Source: Mactra quadrangularis
Taxonomy: Eukaryota; Mollusca; Bivalvia; Venerida; Mactridae
Reading direction: 5' to 3'
DNA length: 64,000 bases
NCBI GenBank assembly: GCA_025267735.1
Contig: CM046303.1
Span: forward strand, 49,741,403-49,805,402
Made by a program: the position numbers and the translations under genes. The notes below the pieces were generated by a model. It was not told the DNA's origin, ran no database searches, and saw only the letters and a program-made list of their open reading frames with translations. Of the stretch, positions 23,673 through 34,576 are shown piece after piece; position 1 is the stretch's first letter; each line of letters opens with the position of its first letter.

Positions 23673-26600
23673 ATGCCAGAACAGAGTGTATTTGGTAGTA
23701 TGTTTACAAATAAAGATAATACAAGTACCCCTACAGGTAAGCTTTCACGCCATAAAATTTTCAGTTTATTCCTGCTTTCATTATTTGCCATAGAAAGGTA
23801 CACGTGATTGTCCTTCACCGGTTTGTCGATTTATTAATTTATGAATGTCTAAAATCAACATTGTCATTGACGCTGTCATTTTTGAACTTAATTGTGTTTG
23901 TTGTTGCTTCAGATTCACGTGTTTTTTCTTCACAGTTTAACTTCAATGGTGTTACCATGTAGATGTCTACATCAAACTTATTCATCATCATTATGAATGT
24001 TTTCCTATACTGGTATGCGAGCAGTGGTATACGGACGATCCGTCCCCAAGACTATTCTCCCTCTAGACGATCCGTCCCCAGTCACATTCGTCCTTGGACG
24101 ATCCGTCCCCAAAATATCAGAGTTTAGATGATTCGTCCCCATTTTATATAAGTGTATACGGGAATTGATTTTATACGAATAATAGAAGATTTATGTACAG
24201 ATATTCATCTTTTGATTAGATTTTGCCAATTGATGTTTTATTTCAATACAATCCTGCATGTTTGAAGTAAGTATTCATCGAAGAGGACCTGACATAGCAA
24301 TCTCTCATACAGAGTTGTCGATCCTTACAGTGATCTATATCTCTGTAAACGTCTCGGGTTTTACAAGATTCTTGTAAAACAGTAATATAATTAAGATTTT
24401 GTATCGAAAGCGTAATTCGTCTATTAAATATATTATATATATTATCTTAAAGTTTCACGTGAAATAGAATTTTATTATAGGCGAAATCCAATTTTTAAAG
24501 AGTTATATTCGCAAGAACTATTTTCTTGTGAAACGTCTCCCTATTCTGAGTAATTTGGCTTTTTTACTCATCCGCTAAAAATGTCAACAATAGATGATAT
24601 TGCTAAAAATTATGGCAAAAATTTAGTGCTAAGAGACTGTCAACGACAAGCTTTCGAACATCTACAAGACAAGAAAGGTGATCAGTTAGTTAGTTTGTCT
24701 GTTGCATATGGAAAAAATTCAAAAATTGTCACATGATCGTTTCAAACGATCACGTGTTTGGGACTACTTTCGAGACGTTAACAGAGATAGAGATCATTGT
24801 AAAGATCGACAACTCTGTATGAGAGATTGCTGACATAGATCTATATCAAAATTGTTATAATGTGATACAAATATGTGAATAAAACAAACATTTTAATACT
24901 AAATTTATTTTATTCATATTCACCAATACAAATAGGAAAATAAAACGAACATCTTTGAAATTAATTTTATTTTATATTCACTAATCTCATTAAATTGAAC
25001 ACATCTTTTTATAACAATGTAACATGTTCATAAAATTGCTATAATTAAGTTGCTAAAATAAAACATCAAACGTAATAAAATGGAATATTTTACATTTGTC
25101 TAAATGCATATTGACTATTGTTTTTCACAAACAAATCCATTTATTTGGGTTGAAAATAATAAAAAAATATATAATTGAACGGAACAGAATATACACTTAA
25201 TTACACAAGACTACTCGATTCGAAACTAGCATTATTTGTTAGTATAAATCTAAGGTCTATTGCTTACTTTTTTATTTTTCAATTTGAAGCAATGAATTAT
25301 AATTGTATTAATCACGTTGATCAAAATACATCTTTATTCAACAATGCATAATACTTGAGCTTCATTCCAGTACAAAATGTTTATGAAATTAAATTTGCTG
25401 TTCTCTGTGTCGTAATTTTGTATGAAATTTAAAAAAAGGTATATAAAATAATGTAAAAATAAAAGAATAAACACAGAATACACATATATTATATCAGGTC
25501 GTATTAATAATACTCATTTGGCTATACACATAAGGGGACGAATCATCCTAACATTCTTTAGACGATCCATCCCCAATTTGGGGACGGATCGTCCAAGGAC
25601 GAATCGTCCAAGGACGGATGTGACTGGGGACGGATCATCTGACATTCCGAGCAGTAGCTGTGAACGAGTAGTACCTGTGATTTTTATTTTATGCGTTTTA
25701 TATGCTTTCTAGAAGAAAATTAGAGTTTGTGTGATATTTAATAAGACAAATTTAACTGTGTACGAACAATTACAACGATCTGATAAGTATGACGGAATAT
25801 ATAAATTTACTTTTATGTCAACAAACTTAAAAAATCTTGAGGACGTAGCGCGGGGGAATCCCATCCATGTAAATGCGCATGCGCGTACGCTATTTTTAGA
25901 TTTTTCATTTTATTTATAAATCAACGGGAATTAACTTGTATTGACAAAATATCTTCTGAATTAGTTCCCTTTACACAAAGGGGCTCAGAAAGGAGGAGTT
26001 AATATCGTAAATTACTCGATTTAATTCACTATTTTGCAATCGATTTTAAAGGCCGTAAAAGGCCAGAGATGGTTATTTTATTTTTTTCATTTTTTAATAA
26101 AATGATGCCGTATGTGTTCCTCCATTTATTTAAGTAAGTATTAAGTTGAAGTTATAATTAACATAATTATATTGAAATCTTTTATTTAAAAAAAATGACC
26201 ATTAAAAAGCCTTGTTTACAGAATATAATATATGTAATTCTTTTATAAAGTGTGATAAATTATTGTATATTCTAGTGGTCTCAGAGGGTTTGTCAAGAAA
26301 ATTGCGTAATAGAAAAGAATTACACTGGTTTATATCATGCAACAAAATCAGTGGGCGTTTTGCTACATCAATCTGTATGGGAGCAGATAAGACCCCGCCG
26401 TAACAGAATAATGTCCCAATGTGAAACGAGTTACGGCAGGTCTTATATATAGGACTATATGAATGTCAATTGCTTATAAGCTTGTTATCTTGAATCAAAT
26501 TTAATGAATTAGGGACAAGGCAACCGTGCGAGAAGGCAGACCATGACTTAGTTCTGGCTTCCAAAACTTTATACGCCGCTTTTTTCACATTTTGAATTTC

Positions 26601-29600
26601 ATCAGAATTGGCATTTAAGTTTTGGATCAGACCCGTTATGAAACCTCTCCAGAATAACACCCATTTGTTTAAGCTCGTTTTTCTTATCAAATACCCATTG
26701 GGTAATTAGATCATGTGCATTATTCAATAAAACATTAATTTAAACATCATTTTACACCAAAACAGTCATTGGAATATTAAAGCATTAAATAAAATTCAGG
26801 GTTTTCCCTGACGCACAAAATTGTGTGACGCATATTTTCGGCAAATGACCCGTAAAATGAACTGATATTGCGACACACTGGACGCACAAAATTAATTCTT
26901 CCTAAATGTGATGTTTAAAGAGTTAATATAGAAATGGGCATTTTCAAATCAGAGACATAGTCTCTGTTTAAATTAAATACGGTATGGTAAATGTAATTTG
27001 TAACCGACTACACTTGTGTCAAAAAATCGATACGAGATGTGGTCAACCTTTATATTAGTACTGATATGTCAGTAAACGTCTTTGATCACGGTCGCTTACA
27101 GGCACTGAAAAAATATTTTAGGGAGGGGAATGGGCCCCAAATTCGGCCTCAAAATGGTTTGGAAAAAACACTGCTGATAGTTGATGGCTTTAAATTGGCA
27201 TCTCTAAAAGAAAGAATTTAAAACCTAATAATGAATCACATAATTAAATTATGATAATCCAACTAGCATTATACCCTGTTTAACTTTACTATGATTCATA
27301 TTAAAAAATACAAAAGAACTTTTGCATAAGCTGGCTTTATAAATACGCTTGGTTGAAGATGGTAAGATAAAACACCCACCCATGTGTCAAAACTTCAAGA
27401 CAACCCATTTAAAATGGCAATACTATTAGAAAGGTTAAGTGATTACAGATTTTGGTATATGACCCGCAAAATTTACCTATGACCCCCAAATCATAAACCT
27501 AGGGGGACATTGTGACCCCCTAAAAAAATGTTCAAGGGAAAACCCTGCCAAACTAAATCACATTTAAGCAAATTCTCCCTCATCAATCCAAGGTATTTGC
27601 TCAAGGAAATGAGGATGACAATTATTTAATGGGGATTATTAATCAAGGCTAATTTGTTACAAGTCCTTACATCTGACACAGTGTTTATCTCAGTTATCAC
27701 ATTTAATGTAGCTGACAAACAATTCCCAAACGCAAACTAACAGTTATTCAAAATTAAGACTAAAATAATTACAGTTGAAGCACAATTTATTGATACCAGT
27801 ACATATGATGTTATTACTGACAGACTTAATTCTCTAAAAGTATAAAAATGTATCAAAAACAACTGTGAATCTTACAGTTTCCCTTGTATATATATTTTTT
27901 AAATTTTACAAACCTTATGGTCCGTCTTCTACTGAAAATGGTCCTCTTTACCCAAATTATGGTCTGTTTTCTCCAAAGATATGGTCTGCATTTCCTGAAG
28001 TATGGTCCAGGGTCCAGGATTACGATAGTTCCATATTTCTTGACCACCTACTTTGGCTAGGCTGGAGTAACATATTTTATAAGACATATATACATACTGC
28101 TGGGACTCAACAATCAGTCATTACGTATGCCAAAAAATGTATAAAACAAAAATGAATTAAATCAAGGTACTGGAAGTTGTCTATGTATCACATACTTTTG
28201 TACCTTGAAATGGAAATGATATCAATGGTTTAAATGTTAATGAGTGTCTGTCTGGCTCAAACAGCTGTATGTCATTTTGTGCTTGCTTCAATCAGGGCTG
28301 AAATTTAAGCTCACATACTCGCAAAATGCGAGTGGATTTTGAAAATTGCGAGTAACTTTTATTTTAACATGTAAATTTTCGCGAGTTAAAATCGCGCCAA
28401 ACATTTACTGTCTAAACTAATAAGACTCAAATCAGCATTGATACTGCCAGATAGATCGATAGTTGGGATATTTTAGTCTATCCCACAATAACACCCTTGA
28501 TCTATCTAGTTAAACGTAGCACTATGTTGTTTTTATTTTGCATACATGTATGAATAGTTACTTATATGCTATTAAAATTTGAAGAAACAAAATGTGAGCG
28601 ATAATTTTCATTTTGCGAGTTAAAAGAAAATCACAACTCGCAGAAATTTACGAGTCCAATTTTTTGTTAAATTCGAGCCCTGCTTCAATGGTTTTATTTT
28701 TATCAAGCATATCTTTTATTGTAGGGGCAGGTGGTGCCGGATTTTCTCCCTTTATGAACTTGGATCCAAGACTTATTCAGGTAGTATTTACTTTAATCTA
28801 GATAGCAATTAGTTGCAGTTTTATATCAGCATTTATGAGATCTGGAAAAATATTTGGTGACTTACATGACCTAAGTGATTGGTATTTTGAATAAAGCTGT
28901 TAAACCAGGATTTTGTAAAGTAGTTGGTTGATCAGAATATACCATCTTTATGGCTATTTCTAATTTACGTAAAGACTTTAAAATATACAGTTAAATCTCG
29001 ATTATCCAAGTTCGTAGGGACCGAAAAAATAATTAGGATAATCCGGAATTTTGGATAAAGCAGGTTTCGGAGGTGTTTGAATATGATATCAAACATACAT
29101 AAATAAATGATGTCATATAATGATCAAAATTTATTATATCTAAATTTCAAGAAAAACATCCGTACGGCATAGTTGTGAGCAATGTTAACATTTTACTTTC
29201 AATGTCAATTATAAGATACACATTAAAGTGTATTTCCGAGATTTAGGAGAAAAATCGTTATAAATACATTGTATTATAAACTTAGAAAGTGACGTAATAC
29301 GGAGCTTGATAACCTTCGGATTGAAAGATCAAAGAATGCCGACGACACAACAACTCGTTCGAGGGGCCCGATATCATAAAAGAAATTTGGAGTATTGAAA
29401 TTTTGAAATGTTAGTCGGTATTCTGTTTAGTTGGTCTATGAATATCTAACATCTCTAATCGTAGTTGCAACAAACAAAACATCAATTTATCAATTATTGT
29501 TTGATAAAAATGCGGTAAATAGGCATAATCTTAATTTACACGTGGTGTGTATTCAGCGAGCGATACAAACTCTTTAGATTTGTTGTAGTTTTATAGGTGT

Positions 29601-32600
29601 TTATAAAGAATTTACAGATTAACAATTACATGTATTTTCCAAAATTTAAGGGCTTTTTTCGCTTTTTTTGAAAATTGGTGATTTTTAGAAGCAAAATTCA
29701 ATGACCAGATTTAACTGTATATCATTCATGAGTTAAAATTTCATTTTGGTTAAAACATGTATGTTTAATACACTCATTAAGCTATAAGGCATGAAAGTTC
29801 AGAGGAAATATGAAAGCTAAGCCTTGATTTTTTACATGGGTGTTTTAATACATTATTCTGACTATCTCTAGTATAAAGAAATCTCATTACATGTACAAAT
29901 ATATCATGAATCTTATAAATGACATTTGTATCATGATGTTGGATTGGGCATTATATTTGTGTGCTCTTTTCAGGAGAATGACAATTATATATTGCCTGAA
30001 GGGGCTGGGCATCAAAGAGGAAAATTTGAAAAAGCTTTCTCACAGATTGGTGCTTCTATCTTTGCAGGTCAGTTCAAAATAAAACATATTTTGTCATTAT
30101 TAGTGTGTGAAACAGATACATAAATAATTAATAGGCAAAATTTTTATTTCTCATTTCCTGATCATGTATTCTATTATTGTCATTGTTAATGCTACAGACA
30201 TGCCAGTGATTAATTTTCTTTATGAGTGGAAAGGTGGTGGGCCCTTTTTAAAGGGAGAAAATTAAGGCAAAACATGGAATTTTTGGGAAAACTATTGTTC
30301 TGTTAATTGCATATTTGAGAATACAGGAAAGTTATGCCATAAAGACCATTATTGCAAAATCATGCTTTTTGATGATTTTAAGTACCAAACACTGAGAGAA
30401 AAAAGTTCTTGTATGAAGATCTACCATTATTTAAACCACCAACTTTGATGGTCCTAATATCAGAACTTTACTGAAATAAATGTCTGTTATTTAAGCAATC
30501 ACTCCCTATAATATCTAAATATATCTAGCATTATCAGTTATAGATATATGATTTATACAGTATGTTTATATTGATATTACAGGGGCAACTGTAGGTGGTG
30601 TCAGTGGATTGTATGCTGGTGTAAAAGATGTTAGAGCCAAAGGTTTAACGGCGAATGCTTCAAAAACTCAGTAAGTTTACTCATATTGTAATTTTATAGA
30701 AGAAATATTTGCTCACCCAGCTAGCTCAGTAGGTAGCATACAAATCTACTGATGGAGTGGTCATGGGTATGAATCCCAAGTTGGGGCATACATTTGTGGA
30801 GCTTGGTCATGAAATAAGTTCATGCAAGAAGGTAAAATGTATGTATCTATCTTCAATGATGTTTGAAGTCTTTTTTTTAATGATCAAGTTATCAGAGTGG
30901 CCTGCTAGTTTAAGAAGCTCACTTAATTTACCAATAAGTCTCTAAATTCAGTGTTTAGTTCTTTATATGGAACATGTTAAATTCATGAAACAGGTACCTC
31001 ATTAGGGTAATGGATAAAGAATGTAAGTAAAAGTGTAGAATTATTTGTGAATTAATTAATTGGACAGCAAACAATGATTGTTGAATATTTATTGTCCCCG
31101 TAAAACCCTTTTTTAAGTTAAGAGTTGATGGTTATCTTGATATATTTTAGAATGTTGAATGTTATTGGTAAACAAGGTGGAGCATATGCACAAGTATTTG
31201 GTACTGTAGGTAAGTATTGACTCTGTTCACATTTAGTACAGTACAACCTCTCTTGAACAACACCAACTGGGAGGGACAAATGTGTGTTGCTATTCAGAGG
31301 TTGTTGCTCTGCAGAGGTTTAATTAAGATTACACCAAAGGGAAATATCAAAAGTTGTTGTTGTGCAGAGGATTTGTTCTATAAAGGGTCACTCTGCAGAG
31401 GTTATACTGTACTGGGCAAAATTATCAGTTGGTCCCATTATCAGAAATAAGTAATTTTCACTGACTGGAATCAACTTTCCCTAGTCCAGAACTAATTGGC
31501 TAGGTGATGACTACATTCCCATGGTTAATAATTATGTATTGTTTGCATGATTCCAAATAACCAATATATATTAAAGGTATCTGAAAATAAAACTATCTTA
31601 CAAGCAATGAATAAGAAAGATACATGTAGTATCAATTTTGATTGCTATCTAGACCATCATTTTGAAATCCTTAGTCACTCGTTATACATTTTAAAGGCCA
31701 TGTACGAGTGGTATTTTGAAGGTTCTGCTTGCATTCTACAGTCTGTTTTTGATCACTCAAAGGCATTTACATGTAATTACAGGATTGCTTAGCCAAGTTA
31801 GTCATCACAAGGTCCTGATCAAAATTGCTCTTAATTCAAATAAAGATGCAAGGACTCAAAATGTGATAACTTTTTCTTTCATGCTTAACGGTGAAACGTC
31901 GCCTTATTCGATAAAAATAAACGGTGAAAATATAAATTTTATATTTTCATCGTAGTGAAAATATAACCTTATATTTTCATCGTTCATGACGTCATATTAG
32001 AAGATAAATGACGTCAACTTGGAGTAGAAATGACGTCACATTATAATTTGTGTAAAATACATCAATTAAACACAAAACTAAGCATGAAAGAAACAGAAAA
32101 TTTGCCGATTTCGGTGTAAGATCGATTTATATTTCACCTTGTGAGCTCAGAAAATGACATTTTCACTTGTGGCTACGCCACTCGTGAAAATATGTTTTCT
32201 AAGCTCACTCGGTGAAATATAAATCGTTCTTACACGGCAATTGGCGAATATCCTCTATATCTTTGTTATAACTGAAAGTAAATTTTGTATTTTCCATCAA
32301 TGATGAAAAACTTAAAATATGTAGCAATAGTGAATATTAGTATGTGGAAATTCAAGCAATTGTCTGAACAACAATAACATTATTCATAATCATGTTTTCT
32401 TAAAGTTTTAGTTATCTCCATCCAACCTCGAATAATCTCAAATAAACTTAAGTTTTTAATTAAATTCATATTATGTTTAAAATATGTTTTAATTATATTT
32501 CAGCATTTTTATTTAGTGCTTTAGATACTAGTTTATCTTTAATGGGAAGTCCTAATGAAGATATAAATTCTGTGATATCTGGTACAACCACTGGGTTGAT

Positions 32601-34259
32601 TACTGGTTTAAAATATAGACCTACAGGTTGGTGGTACTTCTATATCTTCTTATCTCATTTTAGACTTTGATGTTCACCTATCCATCCACTTAGCTTAGAT
32701 AGAAATGCCTCTGCTTAGTTAGTAATGCCTCAGACTATGAATCCAAGGATTGTGGGGTTTATCTACATACCTTTGTGTAGTTGGTCATGAACTATTTTCT
32801 ATGGCCATTCTCCAAACTACCTCTGTATCTAGAATTGGTTGTCCATGGAAGACCACAGATGGCTATGATCTGACTGAAGTGAAAAAATGTTATAATAAGA
32901 TGAAAAGCACTGTTCATTGCTTTATATATATTTGGCACAGTAGCTATGCAGGGTATTTCGAATCTAGTTTTGTAAAGGGGTTGCTTGTTTTCCAGGCTGT
33001 TTATACCATTCCATAAAATCTGACAATAATGTTGGGGTTTTTTTTCCAACTATAAAATATATGGAGAAGTTCTCATCCTTGTGAAAGGGAACTTAATGGT
33101 TTGTTCCTGTAAATTGACGACACAGTGTCAAACCTAATAAAAAACATTATCAGGTTTGGTTAATACTCATAGAATAATGATATGTTTTCTCATTTAGTTG
33201 ACCTGTATATATACATGTATACTGGAACCACTCTATTAAGACCACTGACCGTTCTTTTAAAAAATGGTCTTATTAGCGGGGTGGTCTTATTAGCGGATAA
33301 ATTGGTCTAGCATAATTCATAGTACAAAGATTGTCTGACATATACTTTGTTTACTTAAAACAAGGACCCTTTATAACATGTTATATATTAGAATCCTTGC
33401 TTAAAGAATCATTTGAAAGCATAGTGGGTGTAATGAGCTTAGTGGGTGTAATAAGCTTTTACTAATTAGTCATTATCAAGAGAACAGTTTTCACGTTGCA
33501 TTAGATTTTCAACTTATATTATGAATAATTCTATTAATGAAAAATAATTGAGTTCAACTTTGTTATTTTTTTAACAGTATATAACGCGTGTATCGGCGAT
33601 CATGTACGGGAACGGTCAAAATGAATTATATCGCCTACCGGACCATATAACGGACTTTATTCGGTACTGACGCTCTCTAATCGTAATCATTCGGCTATTT
33701 CCGTAGACCAAAAAAAAAACAATGGAGTTTTTATTAGACCAGCAACAAATATTTGATCTTTCCGTCGAATTTACTCTCAAGAGCTTCCATTTCGGATTTG
33801 CTATTCTCAGAACACTAAACTTGTACCACATTAACAATTTAACATTAAAAATGTATTTATATCACGTGACGCGTCTACTTTCGTTTTCGGGTAATTTCGA
33901 GTATTCCAAATATTTTGCGAATTTTAAGTGGTATTTTTAGCGGAGTCAAAATACAAGCATTTAAAGAGTTTTGTCAGCAAGAAGTGGTCGTATTACGGAG
34001 TAGCGGGATGCTCCTAATTTCGGGGTTAAAGACCATTAAGTAAAGAGCAAAAAAATCCGTTCTTTTCAAAACCGGTCTTTTTAGTGGGGTGGTCCTTGAA
34101 TCGGGGTGGTCTTTAAGCGAGGTTACAGTGTATTCACTTTTTACAAGTCATATATGTATTATTGTTATTTCAGCTCGTCTCACAGGTGCAGGATTTGGAG
34201 GTTTAGTTGGACTTTTTGTATCTGGTTCATACTGTTATGTGTTCCACCGATTTTTATGA
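23673..34259 (+). CDS. TIMM23: TIMM23, mitochondrial import inner membrane translocase subunit Tim23 (7 exons, 189 aa)
   Basis: Exons: 23673-23736, 28725-28780, 29974-30067, 30583-30670, 31151-31209, 32504-32626, 34174-34259. Phases agree at all six GT..AG junctions and the frame closes at TGA. Tim23 is the channel subunit of the TIM23 complex, which moves presequence-bearing precursors across the inner mitochondrial membrane. The family signature FSPFMNLDPRLI (residues 28-39) matches the conserved SP-LN-DPR segment of animal Tim23. ILPEGAGHQRGKFEKAF follows at 46-62. Glycine-zipper membrane segments lie at about 66-86, 110-130, 142-158 and 165-185. At 189 residues it is slightly shorter than the human protein (209), mainly at the N-terminus. 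The ATG at 23673 opens MPEQSVFGSMFTNKD. Intron 1 is about 5 kb and full of transposons. The last donor (GTTGGT) is the weakest. The first exon is less certain than the other six, because it rests on phase, splice site and composition. Confidence 0.93.
24298..24829. mobile_element. 532-bp element with ~60-bp TIRs and 9-bp TSD, nested in the 24026 element
   Basis: The ends are CAATCTCTCATACAGAG and its exact complement. The inverted repeat runs about 60 bp with few mismatches, through GTTGTCGATC and GTCTCG. A perfect 9-bp duplication CTGACATAG flanks it (24289-24297 and 24830-24838), a size typical of Mutator-like elements. The interior holds a 51-codon frame that resembles part of a cellular helicase, the arrangement seen in gene-capturing Pack-MULE elements. 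Confidence 0.88.
24581..24736 (+). pseudogene. captured fragment resembling the N-terminus of a RecQ-like helicase
   Basis: This 51-codon frame from ATG at 24581 ends at TGA inside the nested element. The segment LRDCQRQAFEHL (residues 17-28) resembles helicase motif 0, and LVSLSVAYGKN (36-46) lies where RecQ-family proteins have the Walker A motif (typically SLPTGYGKS). Here the P-loop is changed to A-Y-G-K-N, so nucleotide binding would be expected to be lost, and all later helicase motifs are missing. I infer a captured and decayed exon fragment, or a derivative of the RecQ-like genes that are abundant in bivalves. It is short, so chance resemblance is not excluded. Confidence 0.5.
25656..26796. 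other. TIMM23 intron 1, no feature recognised
   Basis: No repeat pair or exon is visible. A minus-strand open stretch (26466-26690) begins at a non-ATG codon and matches nothing I know, so it is not called. Confidence 0.4.
26797..27547. mobile_element. 751-bp MITE with CAGGGTTTTCCC terminal repeats, in TIMM23 intron 1
   Basis: The ends are CAGGGTTTTCCCTG and GGGAAAACCCTG. Short repeats such as ACGCACAAAATT near the left end and GACCC(G/C)CAAA near the right are typical subterminal patterns. CAGGG termini suggest hAT, but I find no convincing 8-bp target duplication, so the call rests on the TIRs. Confidence 0.65.
27548..28292. other. TIMM23 intron 1 with a short degenerate repeat
   Basis: Between 27916 and 28014 TATGGTC-type phrases recur about every 35-40 bp (TATGGTCCGTCTTCTACTG, TATGGTCTGTTTTCTCCAAA, TATGGTCTGCATTTCCTGAA). 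This explains an open frame of 96 codons there, which I do not regard as a gene. Nothing else is recognised. Confidence 0.45.
28293..28682 (+). mobile_element. CAGGGCTCG-family MITE, copy A (390 bp), 42 bp upstream of TIMM23 exon 2
   Basis: It starts CAGGGCTGAAATTTAAGCTC and ends AAATTCGAGCCCTG. The interior carries several ACTCGC and GCGAGT motifs in both orientations. CTTCAAT flanks it directly (28286-28292 and 28683-28689). The right end leaves only 42 bp before the exon, so the branch point and polypyrimidine tract must lie within that space or in the element. Confidence 0.88.
28988..29717. mobile_element. 730-bp pogo/Tigger-type element with TA target site, in TIMM23 intron 2
   Basis: The left end CAGTTAAATCTCGATTATCC resembles pogo/Tigger termini, and TAATTAGGATAATCCGG follows. 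The right end is ATTTAACTG. TA flanks both sides, as expected for the Tc1/mariner/pogo superfamily. No transposase frame remains. Confidence 0.75.
30711..30840 (+). repeat. tRNA-derived SINE-like sequence, in TIMM23 intron 4
   Basis: TAGCTCAGTAGGTAG (30722-30736) fits a pol III A box and GGTATGAATCCC (30766-30777) a diverged B box, at normal spacing and inside a tRNA-like frame (CACCCAG ... TTGGGG). The anticodon region is degenerate and no clear 3' tail is visible. Confidence 0.55.
31239..31409. mobile_element. 171-bp Tc1/mariner-type MITE, in TIMM23 intron 5
   Basis: The left end CAGTACAACCTCT and the right end AGAGGTTATACTG are near-exact inverse complements, and TA lies on both sides (31237-31238 and 31410-31411). 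The interior repeats CAGAGGTT and GTTGTTG(C/T)(T/G)CTGCAGAGG. Its left end is 29 bp downstream of exon 5. Confidence 0.75.
32116..32233. repeat. 118-bp palindrome with ~50-bp arms, in TIMM23 intron 5
   Basis: GTAAGATCGATTTATATTTC at the left matches, inverted, GAAATATAAATCGTTCTTAC at the right. Symmetry continues through GAGCTCAGAAAATGACATTT and AAATATGTTTTCTAAGCTC to a loop containing GTGGCTACGCCAC. Upstream (31880-32045) ATATTTTCATCG and TGACGTCA-type motifs recur, so the hairpin may be one end of a larger element. Confidence 0.7.
33220..34130. mobile_element. ~911-bp Tc1/mariner-type element, in TIMM23 intron 6
   Basis: The left end TACTGGAACCACTCTATTAA, followed by GACCACT and TGGTCTTATTAGCGGGGTGG, matches the right end inverted (CACTGTAACCTCGCTTAAAG, GACCACC). 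TA occurs at both boundaries. TAGCGG/GGGGTGGTC motifs recur subterminally. A 72-codon frame at 33722-33940 lacks a recognisable transposase motif. The element ends 43 bp before exon 7. Confidence 0.72.
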
Positions 34260-34570
34260 GTCTTGAGTGATGGATCAAACTTATAGTGGGTGTTGTAAGT
34301 GATTGATATTTCTGTCTGTAGTTGTGAGGAGCAGTAGCTTATTGATGATGACATAGAACTACACTGGACTTAAGTTTGCATGCAGTGATGTCACGCTTGA
34401 ATATCCTTATATGGATCAACATCCTGAGTAAAATTTTGCTTCTGAAGTGAGTTTTCTCCTTTGAGACTGTTCCATTGATGGAAATCAATGAGAGATTGAT
34501 GACCATCTTTCTATCACTGTTCAAACCAGTGTACATCTCCATGTTCACTGAAATATGAGGAATGATCAAC

Positions 34571-34576
34571 AATAAA
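34571..34576 (+). terminator. polyadenylation signal AATAAA, likely for TIMM23
   Basis: A canonical hexamer 312 bp after the TIMM23 stop codon, in AT-rich 3' sequence. No nearer canonical hexamer was seen. Confidence 0.55.

Larger units (their letters stand above)
24026..25647. mobile_element. 1622-bp foldback transposon with GACGATCCGTCCCC arrays, in TIMM23 intron 1
   Basis: The left end has four copies of a motif like GGACGATCCGTCCCC (24031-24140) and the right end about six in mainly inverse orientation (25533-25640). The left terminus GGTATACGGAC resembles GGTATCCGGAC of the element at 13922. The direct repeat CGAGCAGT flanks it (24018-24025 and 25648-25655). The architecture matches the 13922 element although the motif differs, so the two look like separate families of one group, plausibly Mutator-like. 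It has no transposase and hosts another element at 24298. Confidence 0.82.

Noticed and set aside
26466..26690. 74-codon minus-strand open frame
   Set aside because: Starts at TTG, no splice-supported neighbours, no recognised similarity. Left as intronic sequence.
27865..28155. 96-codon + strand open frame
   Set aside because: Explained by TATGGTC-type short repeats inside TIMM23 intron 1. Begins at a non-ATG codon and shows no domain.
31217..31955. Open frames of 77-81 codons in TIMM23 intron 5
   Set aside because: They run through the mariner-type MITE and AT-rich intron. No domain or splice evidence.
32690..32960. Second tRNA-derived SINE in TIMM23 intron 6
   Set aside because: Resembles a degraded SINE (a box B-like TATGAATCCAAGG), but the A box is too poor to support a call.
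33722..33940. 72-codon frame inside the mariner-type element
   Set aside because: No transposase catalytic motif or helix-turn-helix signature visible; probably chance.
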